A stretch of DNA of 64,000 nucleotides from NCBI GenBank assembly GCA_020349245.1, contig CP070764.1:3729379-3793378 (forward strand), in the 5' to 3' direction. Origin of the DNA: Chloroflexota bacterium (GTDB taxonomy: Bacteria; Chloroflexota; Anaerolineae; Anaerolineales; UBA4823). Both the position numbers and the translations under genes were made by a program. The notes beneath the pieces are model-generated. The model had not been told where the DNA came from. It made no database searches and saw nothing but the letters and a program-made list of their open reading frames with translations. Positions within the stretch are counted from its first letter, which is position 1. Every line of letters starts with the position of its first letter. Shown here in pieces: positions 44,311 through 54,100 of this stretch.

Positions 44311-44373
44311 ATGACTTGAAACCAATGTCAGGGAATTGAACGTGAATTCAATGAGAAACGTGTCAGCAAGCAG
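44311..44373 (+). other. In-frame N-terminal extension of the methyltransferase interrupted by UGA at codon 3
   Basis: In the same frame as the methyltransferase, ATG ACT TGA is followed by an open frame encoding NQCQGIEREFNEKRVSKQ and then the TTG at 44374. The extension looks like genuine family sequence: as I recall, homologues begin with a Cys-rich CCxCQGIE segment, and the TGA falls on the first of these cysteines. It is therefore either a UGA read as selenocysteine (giving UxxC), a nonsense mutation, or a base error. A 6-bp hairpin, ATTGAA/TTCAAT (44335-44352), begins 16 bases after the TGA, a possible but weak SECIS position. Confidence 0.5.
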
Positions 44374-44952
44374 TTGGCGCGATATCAGATTAATGGACCC
44401 GAAAAAACCACCCGCAAGTTGATTGAGGTGATATCCCACCAGGGGGTAGCTGGTATGTCTTTACTCGACATTGGCGGCGGATTGGGAGGGATTCAACATG
44501 CATTATTTGAACGGGGTTTAAATCAGGCAACACACGTGGATGCCTCCTCAGCATATCTAAGAGCAGCGGAATCAGAAGCGAATCGACGGATATTTACAGA
44601 ACGGATCGAGTTTCTTAAAGGGGATTTCGTCGATCTGGCCAAGAATATCTCCCCAGCAGATATTGTTACTCTCGATCGTGTAATCTGCTGTTACGATGAT
44701 ATGCAATCATTGGTGAAATTATCCGCTGAGAAGGCAAAAATGATTTATGGACTTGTGTTTCCCCGAGATTTGTGGTTGTTTCGGGTTCTTTTACCGATTG
44801 TCAATTTCATCATTAGTCTGACGGGAACTCCCTTCCGGATTTTCATTCACCGGAGCGAAGATGTCAACCGACTGCTAATGGAAGAAGGATTATTGCCGGT
44901 ATTTCACCAGTCAGCAGGTTTTTGGCAGATCCTTGTTTTTGATCGCAAATAA
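44374..44952 (+). CDS. Class I SAM-dependent methyltransferase
   Basis: The Rossmann-fold methyltransferase core is clear: SAM motif I is LLDIGGGLGG, motif II has THVDASSAYL, and LDRVICCYDD follows. The conventional reading starts at TTG 44374 (192 residues), but no ribosome-binding site precedes it and conserved sequence continues upstream in the same frame to an ATG at 44311, broken only by one TGA. Substrate is unknown. A strong promoter lies at 44241-44268. The big kinase operon begins about 75 bases downstream. Confidence 0.85.
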   Translation: MARYQINGPEKTTRKLIEVISHQGVAGMSLLDIGGGLGGIQHALFERGLNQATHVDASSAYLRAAESEANRRIFTERIEFLKGDFVDLAKNISPADIVTLDRVICCYDDMQSLVKLSAEKAKMIYGLVFPRDLWLFRVLLPIVNFIISLTGTPFRIFIHRSEDVNRLLMEEGLLPVFHQSAGFWQILVFDRK

Positions 44953-45027
44953 TTATTTCTCAACAATCCTATCACGATTGAATATTTTTCCCACTGCGTT
45001 TTGGGAATGCATATGAAGGAAAAGTGG

Positions 45028-48000
45028 ATGGCACATCACAATCAAAAAGATCAAGCTTCAGTAAAGTTGAACAGACAAGATCGGGAAGTCAGTATCAAAG
45101 CATTTTTCGATCAAGGAATTCAAAAACAGGCGAATTTCGATTATCCATCTGCAATCGATCTCTATACTCGCGCTTTAGAATTGGATGATCTCACCCACGA
45201 TCAGGCTTATGAGTTACTTGACCAGCGGGCGGAATGTTTTGAAAGGATGGGCCAATTTAATGCTGAGCTGGATGATCTGGACCGGATGGTTCAGCTTGCA
45301 GAGGAGATGGGCAATCCCAAAAAGCAGATGGCAATTGTTTTTCGCCAGGTGTTTACTGCTGCCCGGATGGGGGAGTCAGCCAGGGTCAGCCAAATCGCAG
45401 AATTTACAGAAAAAGTTGGTGAAGATTCTACTGATATCTCAATTACAGCTGCTGTAAATCTAGCAGTTGGTTACAAACATTGGGTTAGAGAAGAAAAAAT
45501 CCAGGCACAAGAGAGATTTGAGCAGGCTTTGAGAATGTACCGGGCTGCGGGCGACAGGGAAGGGGAAGCCAATGTTCTTGCCGCACTAGGCCCGGTAGTC
45601 TTGGATCGAGGCAATCAAACCTTAGCAGGAAAGTACGCCCTAGATGCGTTAGAAATATGGCGTTCTCTTGGGAATCGAAAAAGAGAAGCCGCTTCACTCA
45701 ATGCATGGTCATTAACGACAAGCGATTACGCTCAAAAACGAGATGCAGGTGAAGAAGCCCTGGAGATATTTATTAGCATCGGGGATCGGTGGGGCCAATG
45801 CCAAATGTACAACAATCTCAGTTTATTATACGGGCACCTGGGGCTTTACAGCACCGCCCGAGATTATGCACTAAGAGCTGTTGAAATGGTTCGTGAGATG
45901 GGTGCTCGCTTCGGATTGGCCCTGTATTTGGACTCTTTAGCCCGGGCTGAGATGAATTTAGGTGAATTCTCCACAGCAGAAAAGATCTTCCGTGAAGGAC
46001 AGGAAGTTTCGAAAGCGATCAACAGTACAATCATCGAGGCATTTGACTTATTTGGTTTAGGCAGGGTGGCATTGTTATCCGGTCAGCCGGAACATGGTCG
46101 CCAAGCAATCCAACAAGCCCTAGATATTTTCCGGGAGACAAATCTCGGCTCCGATATCCCATCCACATTAGCATGGTTAGGGGCTGCTTACTTGGCGCTT
46201 AATGACCCCCAGACTGCCAGAATGTACACCGCGGAAGGCGTAACTGAAATAGAGGCAACCGGTCTTGGGGGATCTGAATACCCTCCCCAGGAGATCTGGT
46301 GGTGGCATTATCAGGCATTAACCCATGGTCTCTGGCAGGATCGCTCCCTTGACATTGGTCAGCGAGAAAAGGTTGAAGTCCCTGATAATGCCTGGTCTAT
46401 ATTACAAAAAGCCCGGGAAGTGACACTGGAGGGTATTGCCTCTCTAAGCGATGAGGGTTTGCGGCGAAATTACCTGAATAAAGTGAAAATCAACCGCGAG
46501 ATTATCGAAGAATGGGCGCAGCAAGCAGCTATAAGAAAAATTAACCTTGATCTCAAGGATCCTTCATCAGGAAATATCCAGGCACAGCTCCAGCGGCAGC
46601 TGGCGATAGGTGTGCGCTTGAATGAAAGACGGGAGGTTCAAGCGTTAACCGATTTCGTCATGGATGAGCTGATTGAGCTGAGCGGGGCGGAAAGAGCAAT
46701 GCTGCTGTTCATTAATGAAAGTAATGAACAGCATATTGTAGCCAGTTATGGTTATTCTGATCTCGAGCAAGAGTCTTTTATCCCTCAGGTGTCAGTCCTC
46801 CTGGATGTAGTCGAAAAAACTAGCTCCCAGGTTCTCCTTCAGAATATTGATCCTAAGAATATCAATTCAACGGCTAGGGATCAATATGAAGCACTTTCAA
46901 TCCTCTGTGTCCCGTTGATTTCCCGCGGAAAATTGAGTGGATGGATTTATGCTGATAACCATTCAATATTTGGGGAATTTACTCAAGCGGACGTCGATCT
47001 TGTGGCTTCTTTCGCTAACCAGGTGGCTGCAGCGATTGAGAATGCCCAGTTGTATCAAGGTCTTGAGCAGCGAGTAAAAGAACGTACAGCTGAATTGAGT
47101 GCTTCCAACGAGGCATTAGAGCAGCTCAACGCCGAATTGGGTATCATCAATAGTGTCCAGGCTGGATTGGCCTCAAAACTAGATTTTCAGGAAATCATTG
47201 ACCTTGTGGGGGAGAAAATCCAGGAGATCTTCGAAATTGATAATATGGGGATTTCTATCCTTGACCGAGATCATAACAAAATCAGCATCCCGTATTTTGT
47301 AGAGAATGGGAAGCGCTATCCAGTAGATTCATTCCCTTATAAAGAGAACAGCGGGGTGACAGCTCATGTATTAACGACTAAACAACCACTGCTGGTCCAC
47401 GAAAACCTGGAACAGGTATCCCAAGAATTGGGCTCCGAACATTCCATGGGAGATGCTGATTCTCCCATGGCAGAATCCCTGCTTTCAGTGCCGATTCTGG
47501 TTGGAGGCAATGCGATTGGTTCGATTGGTTTATTTGAACATCAAAAAAATGCTTTCGATGAATCGGATCTTAGGTTATTGACGACCCTAGCCAACAGCAT
47601 GAGTCTGGCTTTAGAAAACGCCCGTCTTTTTGACAAGACCAACCGGATATTAGCAGAATCCCAACAGCGGACTGCAGAACTGGCGATCATCAATAGCGTC
47701 CAGGAGGCCTTGGCTTCGAAGTTAGAATTTCAAAGCGTGATTGATTTTGTAGGGAATAAGCTGCAAGAGGTTCTGGGGACAAACAATATCGATATCCGCC
47801 TGATCGATAAGACATCCAATCTTGTTCATTATTTATATATGTTTGAGCGTGGAGAACGCTTTGAATTTCCCCCTGCACCTGTTTCAGGTCTCTCGAAATA
47901 CATGGTTGAGACGATGGAACCCTTCATTATTAACGAAGATCTTCCTGGAAAAATTTCGAAGCTCGGATCGTATACATTGCCTGGCACTGACACTGCTAAA

Positions 48001-51000
48001 TCCTTGATAGCAGTACCATTCATGATCAGAGAGGATGCAGTCGGGATCATCATTGTTGAGAATTACGAGCGGGAACATGCCTTCTCTGAATCGGATTTAA
48101 ATTTGCTGAATACTCTTGCTGCCAGTATGAGCGTCGCGCTAGAAAATGCAAGATTGTTTGATGAAACCAACCGCTTGCTAGAGGAAACACAACAGCAAGC
48201 TGCTGAGATGGCCACGGTTAATACCGTTGGACAGGCGATTACTTCTGAATTAGAGCTGGATGCACTCATCGAGCTGATCGGAGAGCAGGTGAGAAAGATT
48301 TTTGCTGCGGATATCATTTACGTGGCACTGCACAATAAGCAAACTGATCTGATCGAATTTCCTTATGCGGTGGGTGAAGATTTGGTATCGATGCCTTATG
48401 GTGAAGGGTTAACCAGCAAAATCCTCGAAACGGGTCAGCCATTACTAATCAACGAGGATGTCAACGAGCGAGTGGATGAGATCGGAGCCACACATACTGG
48501 TTTGGATGTCCATTCATACCTGGGTGTGCCGATCATAGTTGGCAAGCAGGCGATCGGTGTGATCAGTGTGCAGAGCTTGGAGCAGGCAGGTTATTTTGAT
48601 GAGGATGATGTGCGTCTCTTGAACACGATCGCGGCCAACGTTGGTGCAGCGCTGCGAAATGCACAGCTCTACCAGGAAACCCAACAAAGAGCTGATGAGA
48701 TGGCTGCCCTTACGGAGATCGGTCGCGAAATTTCAGCAACATTGGATTTGGAAAATGTACTGGAGCGCATAGCCACCAGGGCAAAGGATTTGCTCAATGC
48801 GCGCACTGCCACGATCCGCTTGTTACAAGAAGATGGGCTTTTGCCGACAGTCGTTGCCATCGGAAAATATGCAGAAAAACACCGCGGTACCGAAATTCGC
48901 ATGGGGGAAGGAATCACTGGAAATGTTGCTAAATCTGGCAGGGCGGAGATTATTAATGATCCCCGCAAAGATGAGCGCATCATGCACATCCCAGGCACAC
49001 CTGATGAAGAAGAAGAATTCGAAGCGATCATTTTCGCACCCCTGAAAATAGGCGACAGGGTCATCGGTGTGATGGCTTTATGGCGGGATCTACGCGTAGC
49101 CGGTCCATTTTCAGAAGGAGATCTTAAGTTCCTGGAAAGCTTGGCCCGGCAAGCTGCGATTGCTATCGAAAATGCTCGCCTATTTGAAGAAGTACAGCGT
49201 GAGAAGCTCTATTCCGAGGCATTGGTGCAAAATAGCCCGGTAGCGATCATCACCTGTGATTTGGAGAATCGAGTTGTGTCCTGGAATCCCGCTTCCGAGA
49301 GCTTGTTTGGTTATAGGGCGGAGGAAGCAATTGGAGTTCACCTGGTAGATTTGATCAGCGGAGATACAGATTATTTCAAGGAATTAAGAGATGGGGGTAG
49401 GGTCAAGACGGTCACCCAGCGCTACCGCAAAGATGGTAGCCCGGTGGATGTGGACCTCATGGCGGTGCCAGTCATAATGGAGGGGAAGCAAGTAGGCCTT
49501 GTGGCGATTTATCATGACATCACTGAACTATTAAGAGCTCGCCACGAGGCTGAAGCCGCGAATGAAGCGAAGAGCGCATTCCTGGCAACGATGAGCCATG
49601 AGATTCGCACGCCGATGAATGGGGTGATCGGGATGACGAGTTTATTGCTCGATACGGATTTGGATCCTGAACAACGAGATTTTACCGAAACCATCCGCAA
49701 CAGCGGTGAGGCTCTGCTGACTGTGATCAACGACATTCTTGATTTCTCCAAGATTGAAGCAGGCAAAATGGAGCTGGAAGATCAGCCATTCGACTTGCGT
49801 AATTGTCTCGAGTCAGCCCTGGATTTACTCAAGTTGACTGCTTCGGAGAAAGGGGTCGAGCTCGCTTACCAGATGGAATCGGATGTGCCCCCAGTGATCG
49901 TCGGTGATATCACCAGATTGCGACAGGTTTTGATCAACCTGCTCAACAACGGACTTAAATTTACCGAAAGGGGAGAGGTTGTGCTTTCGGTCGCCACCGA
50001 AGCAGTGCCCATCCATTCAGATGGACCATATACCCTGCATTTCTCCATTTGCGACACTGGCATCGGTATCCCCCCGGACAGACTCGACCGTTTGTTCCAG
50101 GCTTTCAGCCAGGTGGATGCTTCGACTTCTCGAAAGTATGGGGGTACAGGCCTAGGATTGGCAATCAGCAAACGCTTGAGCGAACTCATGGGCGGCGAAA
50201 TGTGGGTCGAATCGGTGGCGGGTGAAGGGACGACTTTTCACTTCACAATTGCAGTGCCTGCGGGTCCCGATTTGAAGGAGCGAGCTGATTTACGTGGGGA
50301 GCAGGCACAGTTAACCGGTAAGCGGTTGCTTATCGTTGATGATAACCTGACAAACCGCAGAATCTTAACGCTGCAAACACGAACTTGGGGTATGCAACCC
50401 AGGGCGACCGGCGAACCTGGTGAGGCGTTGGATTGGATCCGCCGAGGCGATCCCTTCGATCTGGCAATCCTTGATTACCACATGCCTGAAGTGGATGGGA
50501 TCGAACTCTCCGAGGCAATCCGCGAGCACCGTTCTGCGGAGGAGCTGCCCCTGATCTTATTCTCATCAATCAGTGCTCGCGAGACTGCCCTGGAGGATGA
50601 TCGCTTCGCTGCTTTCCTCATGAAACCTTTAAAGCCCTCAGTTTTACTGGATACCTTAATGAATTTGTTTGCTGGTGAGGCAAAGCAAATCATTCCAGAA
50701 GAAGGAGTTGGAGAAGAAAAGCTCGATTCTCAGATGGCCAGGGTCTTGCCGTTGAGGATACTGCTGGTCGAAGACAATGCTGTTAACCAGAAACTTGCTC
50801 TGCGTTTGCTTGAACAGATGGGTTACCGCGCAGACCTGGCTGGTAACGGATTGGAAGCCATCCAGGCGGTAGAACGCCAGAAATATGATGTAGTGCTGAT
50901 GGATGTGCAGATGCCCGAGATGGATGGTCTGGAAGCTTCCCGGCAGATATGCGCCCGCTGGACGCGCATGGAACGCCCCCGCATTATCGCCATGACTGCG

Positions 51001-51141
51001 AATGCCATGCAGGGTGATCGCGAACGCTGTCTTGAAGCTGGCATGGATGATTATGTCAGTAAACCGATCAGGGTAAACGAACTGGTTGACGCATTAGGGA
51101 AGGCAAAACCCGTTGTAATCCCCAGTGACAAGAGGTTATAG
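45028..51141 (+). CDS. Giant soluble hybrid histidine kinase 1 (TPR-GAF5-PAS-HisKA-HATPase-REC-REC)
   Basis: The 2,037-residue chain has no membrane helix. TPR repeats fill about residues 20-480, followed by a conserved linker with GLRRNYL and EEWA, five GAF domains (about 539-672, 706-863, 886-1043, 1063-1220, 1227-1386) and a PAS domain (1395-1498). HisKA has H1524 in MSHEIRTP, HATPase_c lies at about 1625-1741, and two receivers carry phospho-acceptors D1816 and D1959. Both receivers look competent. The ATG at 45028 is preferred because AAGGA is seven bases upstream; TTG 45001, ATG 45007 and ATG 45013 are in frame. It opens a four-gene unit with a paralogue, an Hpt protein and a receiver-cyclase. 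The TPR and GAF blocks imply multiple protein and small-molecule inputs, none identifiable. Confidence 0.93.
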   Translation: MAHHNQKDQASVKLNRQDREVSIKAFFDQGIQKQANFDYPSAIDLYTRALELDDLTHDQAYELLDQRAECFERMGQFNAELDDLDRMVQLAEEMGNPKKQMAIVFRQVFTAARMGESARVSQIAEFTEKVGEDSTDISITAAVNLAVGYKHWVREEKIQAQERFEQALRMYRAAGDREGEANVLAALGPVVLDRGNQTLAGKYALDALEIWRSLGNRKREAASLNAWSLTTSDYAQKRDAGEEALEIFISIGDRWGQCQMYNNLSLLYGHLGLYSTARDYALRAVEMVREMGARFGLALYLDSLARAEMNLGEFSTAEKIFREGQEVSKAINSTIIEAFDLFGLGRVALLSGQPEHGRQAIQQALDIFRETNLGSDIPSTLAWLGAAYLALNDPQTARMYTAEGVTEIEATGLGGSEYPPQEIWWWHYQALTHGLWQDRSLDIGQREKVEVPDNAWSILQKAREVTLEGIASLSDEGLRRNYLNKVKINREIIEEWAQQAAIRKINLDLKDPSSGNIQAQLQRQLAIGVRLNERREVQALTDFVMDELIELSGAERAMLLFINESNEQHIVASYGYSDLEQESFIPQVSVLLDVVEKTSSQVLLQNIDPKNINSTARDQYEALSILCVPLISRGKLSGWIYADNHSIFGEFTQADVDLVASFANQVAAAIENAQLYQGLEQRVKERTAELSASNEALEQLNAELGIINSVQAGLASKLDFQEIIDLVGEKIQEIFEIDNMGISILDRDHNKISIPYFVENGKRYPVDSFPYKENSGVTAHVLTTKQPLLVHENLEQVSQELGSEHSMGDADSPMAESLLSVPILVGGNAIGSIGLFEHQKNAFDESDLRLLTTLANSMSLALENARLFDKTNRILAESQQRTAELAIINSVQEALASKLEFQSVIDFVGNKLQEVLGTNNIDIRLIDKTSNLVHYLYMFERGERFEFPPAPVSGLSKYMVETMEPFIINEDLPGKISKLGSYTLPGTDTAKSLIAVPFMIREDAVGIIIVENYEREHAFSESDLNLLNTLAASMSVALENARLFDETNRLLEETQQQAAEMATVNTVGQAITSELELDALIELIGEQVRKIFAADIIYVALHNKQTDLIEFPYAVGEDLVSMPYGEGLTSKILETGQPLLINEDVNERVDEIGATHTGLDVHSYLGVPIIVGKQAIGVISVQSLEQAGYFDEDDVRLLNTIAANVGAALRNAQLYQETQQRADEMAALTEIGREISATLDLENVLERIATRAKDLLNARTATIRLLQEDGLLPTVVAIGKYAEKHRGTEIRMGEGITGNVAKSGRAEIINDPRKDERIMHIPGTPDEEEEFEAIIFAPLKIGDRVIGVMALWRDLRVAGPFSEGDLKFLESLARQAAIAIENARLFEEVQREKLYSEALVQNSPVAIITCDLENRVVSWNPASESLFGYRAEEAIGVHLVDLISGDTDYFKELRDGGRVKTVTQRYRKDGSPVDVDLMAVPVIMEGKQVGLVAIYHDITELLRARHEAEAANEAKSAFLATMSHEIRTPMNGVIGMTSLLLDTDLDPEQRDFTETIRNSGEALLTVINDILDFSKIEAGKMELEDQPFDLRNCLESALDLLKLTASEKGVELAYQMESDVPPVIVGDITRLRQVLINLLNNGLKFTERGEVVLSVATEAVPIHSDGPYTLHFSICDTGIGIPPDRLDRLFQAFSQVDASTSRKYGGTGLGLAISKRLSELMGGEMWVESVAGEGTTFHFTIAVPAGPDLKERADLRGEQAQLTGKRLLIVDDNLTNRRILTLQTRTWGMQPRATGEPGEALDWIRRGDPFDLAILDYHMPEVDGIELSEAIREHRSAEELPLILFSSISARETALEDDRFAAFLMKPLKPSVLLDTLMNLFAGEAKQIIPEEGVGEEKLDSQMARVLPLRILLVEDNAVNQKLALRLLEQMGYRADLAGNGLEAIQAVERQKYDVVLMDVQMPEMDGLEASRQICARWTRMERPRIIAMTANAMQGDRERCLEAGMDDYVSKPIRVNELVDALGKAKPVVIPSDKRL

Positions 51142-51154
51142 AAGAGGAGACTAG

Positions 51155-54100
51155 ATGATCGAGAAAGTCAAAGAGTCTAAGAAAACTAAAAGTACATATC
51201 ACGTGGGTGAGATCACGATGCTGGTTCAAAAAGCGGGAAAGGCGAAATCCGGATACGATTACCAGACTGCTCTCAATTTTTATCAACAAGCTCAGGATTC
51301 ACTTGAGAAACTGTTCCATAAAAATGGTGCTGATGAAAAAGCTATACTCGAGTACCAATACGAGATTCATGATGGTCGCGCAGAATGTTTTAATTGGATG
51401 GCTGAAACCTCCCGCGAACTGGAGGAGTTAAATACCTTAGCAGGATTCGCTCAAAAGATCGGCGAACGTTCTCGTGAGGTAAACATCCTCAACCGGAAGG
51501 TAGAGGCACTTTTTGGTGTCGGAGACATCGATGGTGGAGAAAAGTTAGCGATACGGGCGCGAAGATTGGCCAAGGATCACAGTGATAAGAGAGAAGAAGC
51601 GAAATCCTTGTGGCTGCTCTCCCAGGCGCAGTTTCTGAGAGGAGCGACAGGAGATGCAAAGACCAACGGTGAATTATCCCTAGCCCTGTATAGGGAGGCA
51701 GGCGACCTATCCGGTCAATCTCGTGTTCTGCGTAGTTTAGCCTTTAATGGGATTCGGTCTGGGGAATCGAAGAATGTTAAGCAGTATGCCGATCAAGCCC
51801 TGGACCTGGCTCGCCAGGCAGGAGACCGGCGGGCAGAAGCCGGTTCATTAAATGTGCTCGGCATCATCAGCAGTGATGTATCTCAAACCAGGGATAATTA
51901 CAAACAAGCACTGGAGATCTTCAGCACGATAGGCGATGTGGGTGGTCAGAAAACGATTGCGAATAATTTGGGCTTATTATTTTGGAGGTTGGGGCTGTAT
52001 CGCCAGGCGAATTATTACGCAGTCCAAGCTGAGAAATCATCACGCAAATTAGGGAACAAAATTGGCCTGGCGGTTAGTTTGGATGGGGTTGGACGAACAT
52101 GGTTTGAACTTGGTGACTTGGAGAAGGCAGAAGAAGCATTCCAAGAAGGTTATGCGCTGTCGAGGGAATATGGCAGTGCCTTTGATGTAGCCGCCTGCTT
52201 ATTTGGCCTTGGGCGGGTTGCTTTGCAAAGAAGGAATTACCCGCAAGCCCTGAAGCACTTCAAGGAAGTAACAAATGTGCTCAAAGGATCCGGGGAAATT
52301 CCCGAAGTGGCGGTGATATTTGCATATATTGGTGCTACATATCTCCATATGGGAGACCTGGACCGGGCTGATTCACATACCTCCACCGCTGTCCAGCGCT
52401 TGCTTGCAACTGATCCGAATACAGATCTACTCGATCAGGATGTTTGGTGGTCGCGGTACCAGGTAATGAAGACTCTCTCCTCGAAGCAACAAAAGAGTAA
52501 GCAAAACCCAGGAAAAAATCAAAACTTATGGCTGGTTTTAGATAAAGCTCGGGTAACCATGATGGAAAGTATTGCCACTGTGAGTGACATCGGATTACGG
52601 CGTAATTACCTCACCAGGGTTCCTGTTAACCGCAATATAACTGAAGAATGGGCGCGCACCTTCCACTCCCGGCCTGAGTTTAAGCAGTTTACCAGACCAG
52701 CGGTTAGTACTGCCAACCTGCAGGAACAATTCAAACGGCTTTCCGAGATAGGATCCCGCTTGAGTGACCAACGTGACCCAGAGAAATTACCCGATTTCAT
52801 ACTGAATGAAGTGGTGGAATTGAATGGCGCAGAGCGAGTGTTCGTGGCGACCCGGGCAGCCAATGGGGACCTGGATGTGGTCAGCTGGATTGGATTGTCG
52901 CGCGAGCAGTCTCACCAGATTCTGGACGAGCACAGGTCCCAAATCGATCAAGCAATTGATACCCGCTATTCTGTCCTTAAACAGGGCGTCGGTCGTACTC
53001 CTGAGGGTGAAATCCCTGAGCTGCATTTACGCTCAGTACTGGTCGTTCCACTCGTCTCCCAATCGCAGGTACTTGGTCTGATCTACGCGGATTTACGTCA
53101 AATTTTTGGTGCGTTCAACCAGAATGATGTCGACCTGCTGACAGTGTTGGCAAACCAGGCTGCCTCAGCACTAGAGAGTGCCAACTGGACGCGCACCCTT
53201 GAACAGAGAGTGGAAGCGCGTACACAGGAGCTGGAGGTAGCAAATTCCCGACTCGAACAACAGAACGCAGACCTGGCGGTAATCAACGAAGTGCAGCAAG
53301 GGTTATCTGAAAATTTAGAGTTTCAAAAGATCATTGATCTTGTCGGGGATAAATTGTTGAGCGTTACCAACACCAAAAATTTGACAATCTTACTTTACGA
53401 TCAGGAAACTGATTTATGTCATTTCCCATATTCTTTCTACGAGGGTAAACGGTATTCTATCGATCCAATACCTCCAGGGGGATTTTCAGGTTCTGTGATT
53501 AGAACTGGAAAATCAGTTGTGGTCAATGAAAATATGTTGGAGGAAGCCGAGAAATTTGGTTCAGGATTGCTGGTTGAAGATCTTGATTTCCCGAAATCGA
53601 TCGCTTATGTACCGATCATGGTTGAAGGAAAAGTGACCGGGGTAATAGGTTTGTCAGATACTGAGCAGGAAAATGCTTATGATCCGACCAGTGTTCGCCT
53701 GATTGAATCCCTAGCAGCCAGCCTTGGAATTGCACTTTCGAATGTGAGATTGTTCGAGGAAACAAACCAGAGAGCTGCAGAATTAGCTGTTATCAATAGC
53801 GTGCAGGAAGGATTGGTCGCTGAATTGGAGATGCAGGCGATATACGATTTGGTTGGTGATCAAATCAGGGATATGTTTGATGCCCAAGTTGTCACAATAG
53901 GCACTTTCGATTCAAGAAAAGATTTGATCCATACCAATTATATGTATGAGAAGGGAGAGCGGTTTGTTCTTGGGTCGATGCCAATATCCAAGATTTTGAG
54001 GCATTTGATCGAATCACGCCAACCCCTGCTGATTGAAACTCTTGAGGAATTCAAGAAATGGGGTGCAAAGGTAATTGAGGGAACTGAAGCTTCAAAATCG

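Noticed and set aside
44374..44952. Methyltransferase as a frameshifted pseudogene
   Set aside because: The frame is intact from the TGA to the stop and all core motifs are present; only a single UGA near the start is anomalous, so a frameshift is not needed.
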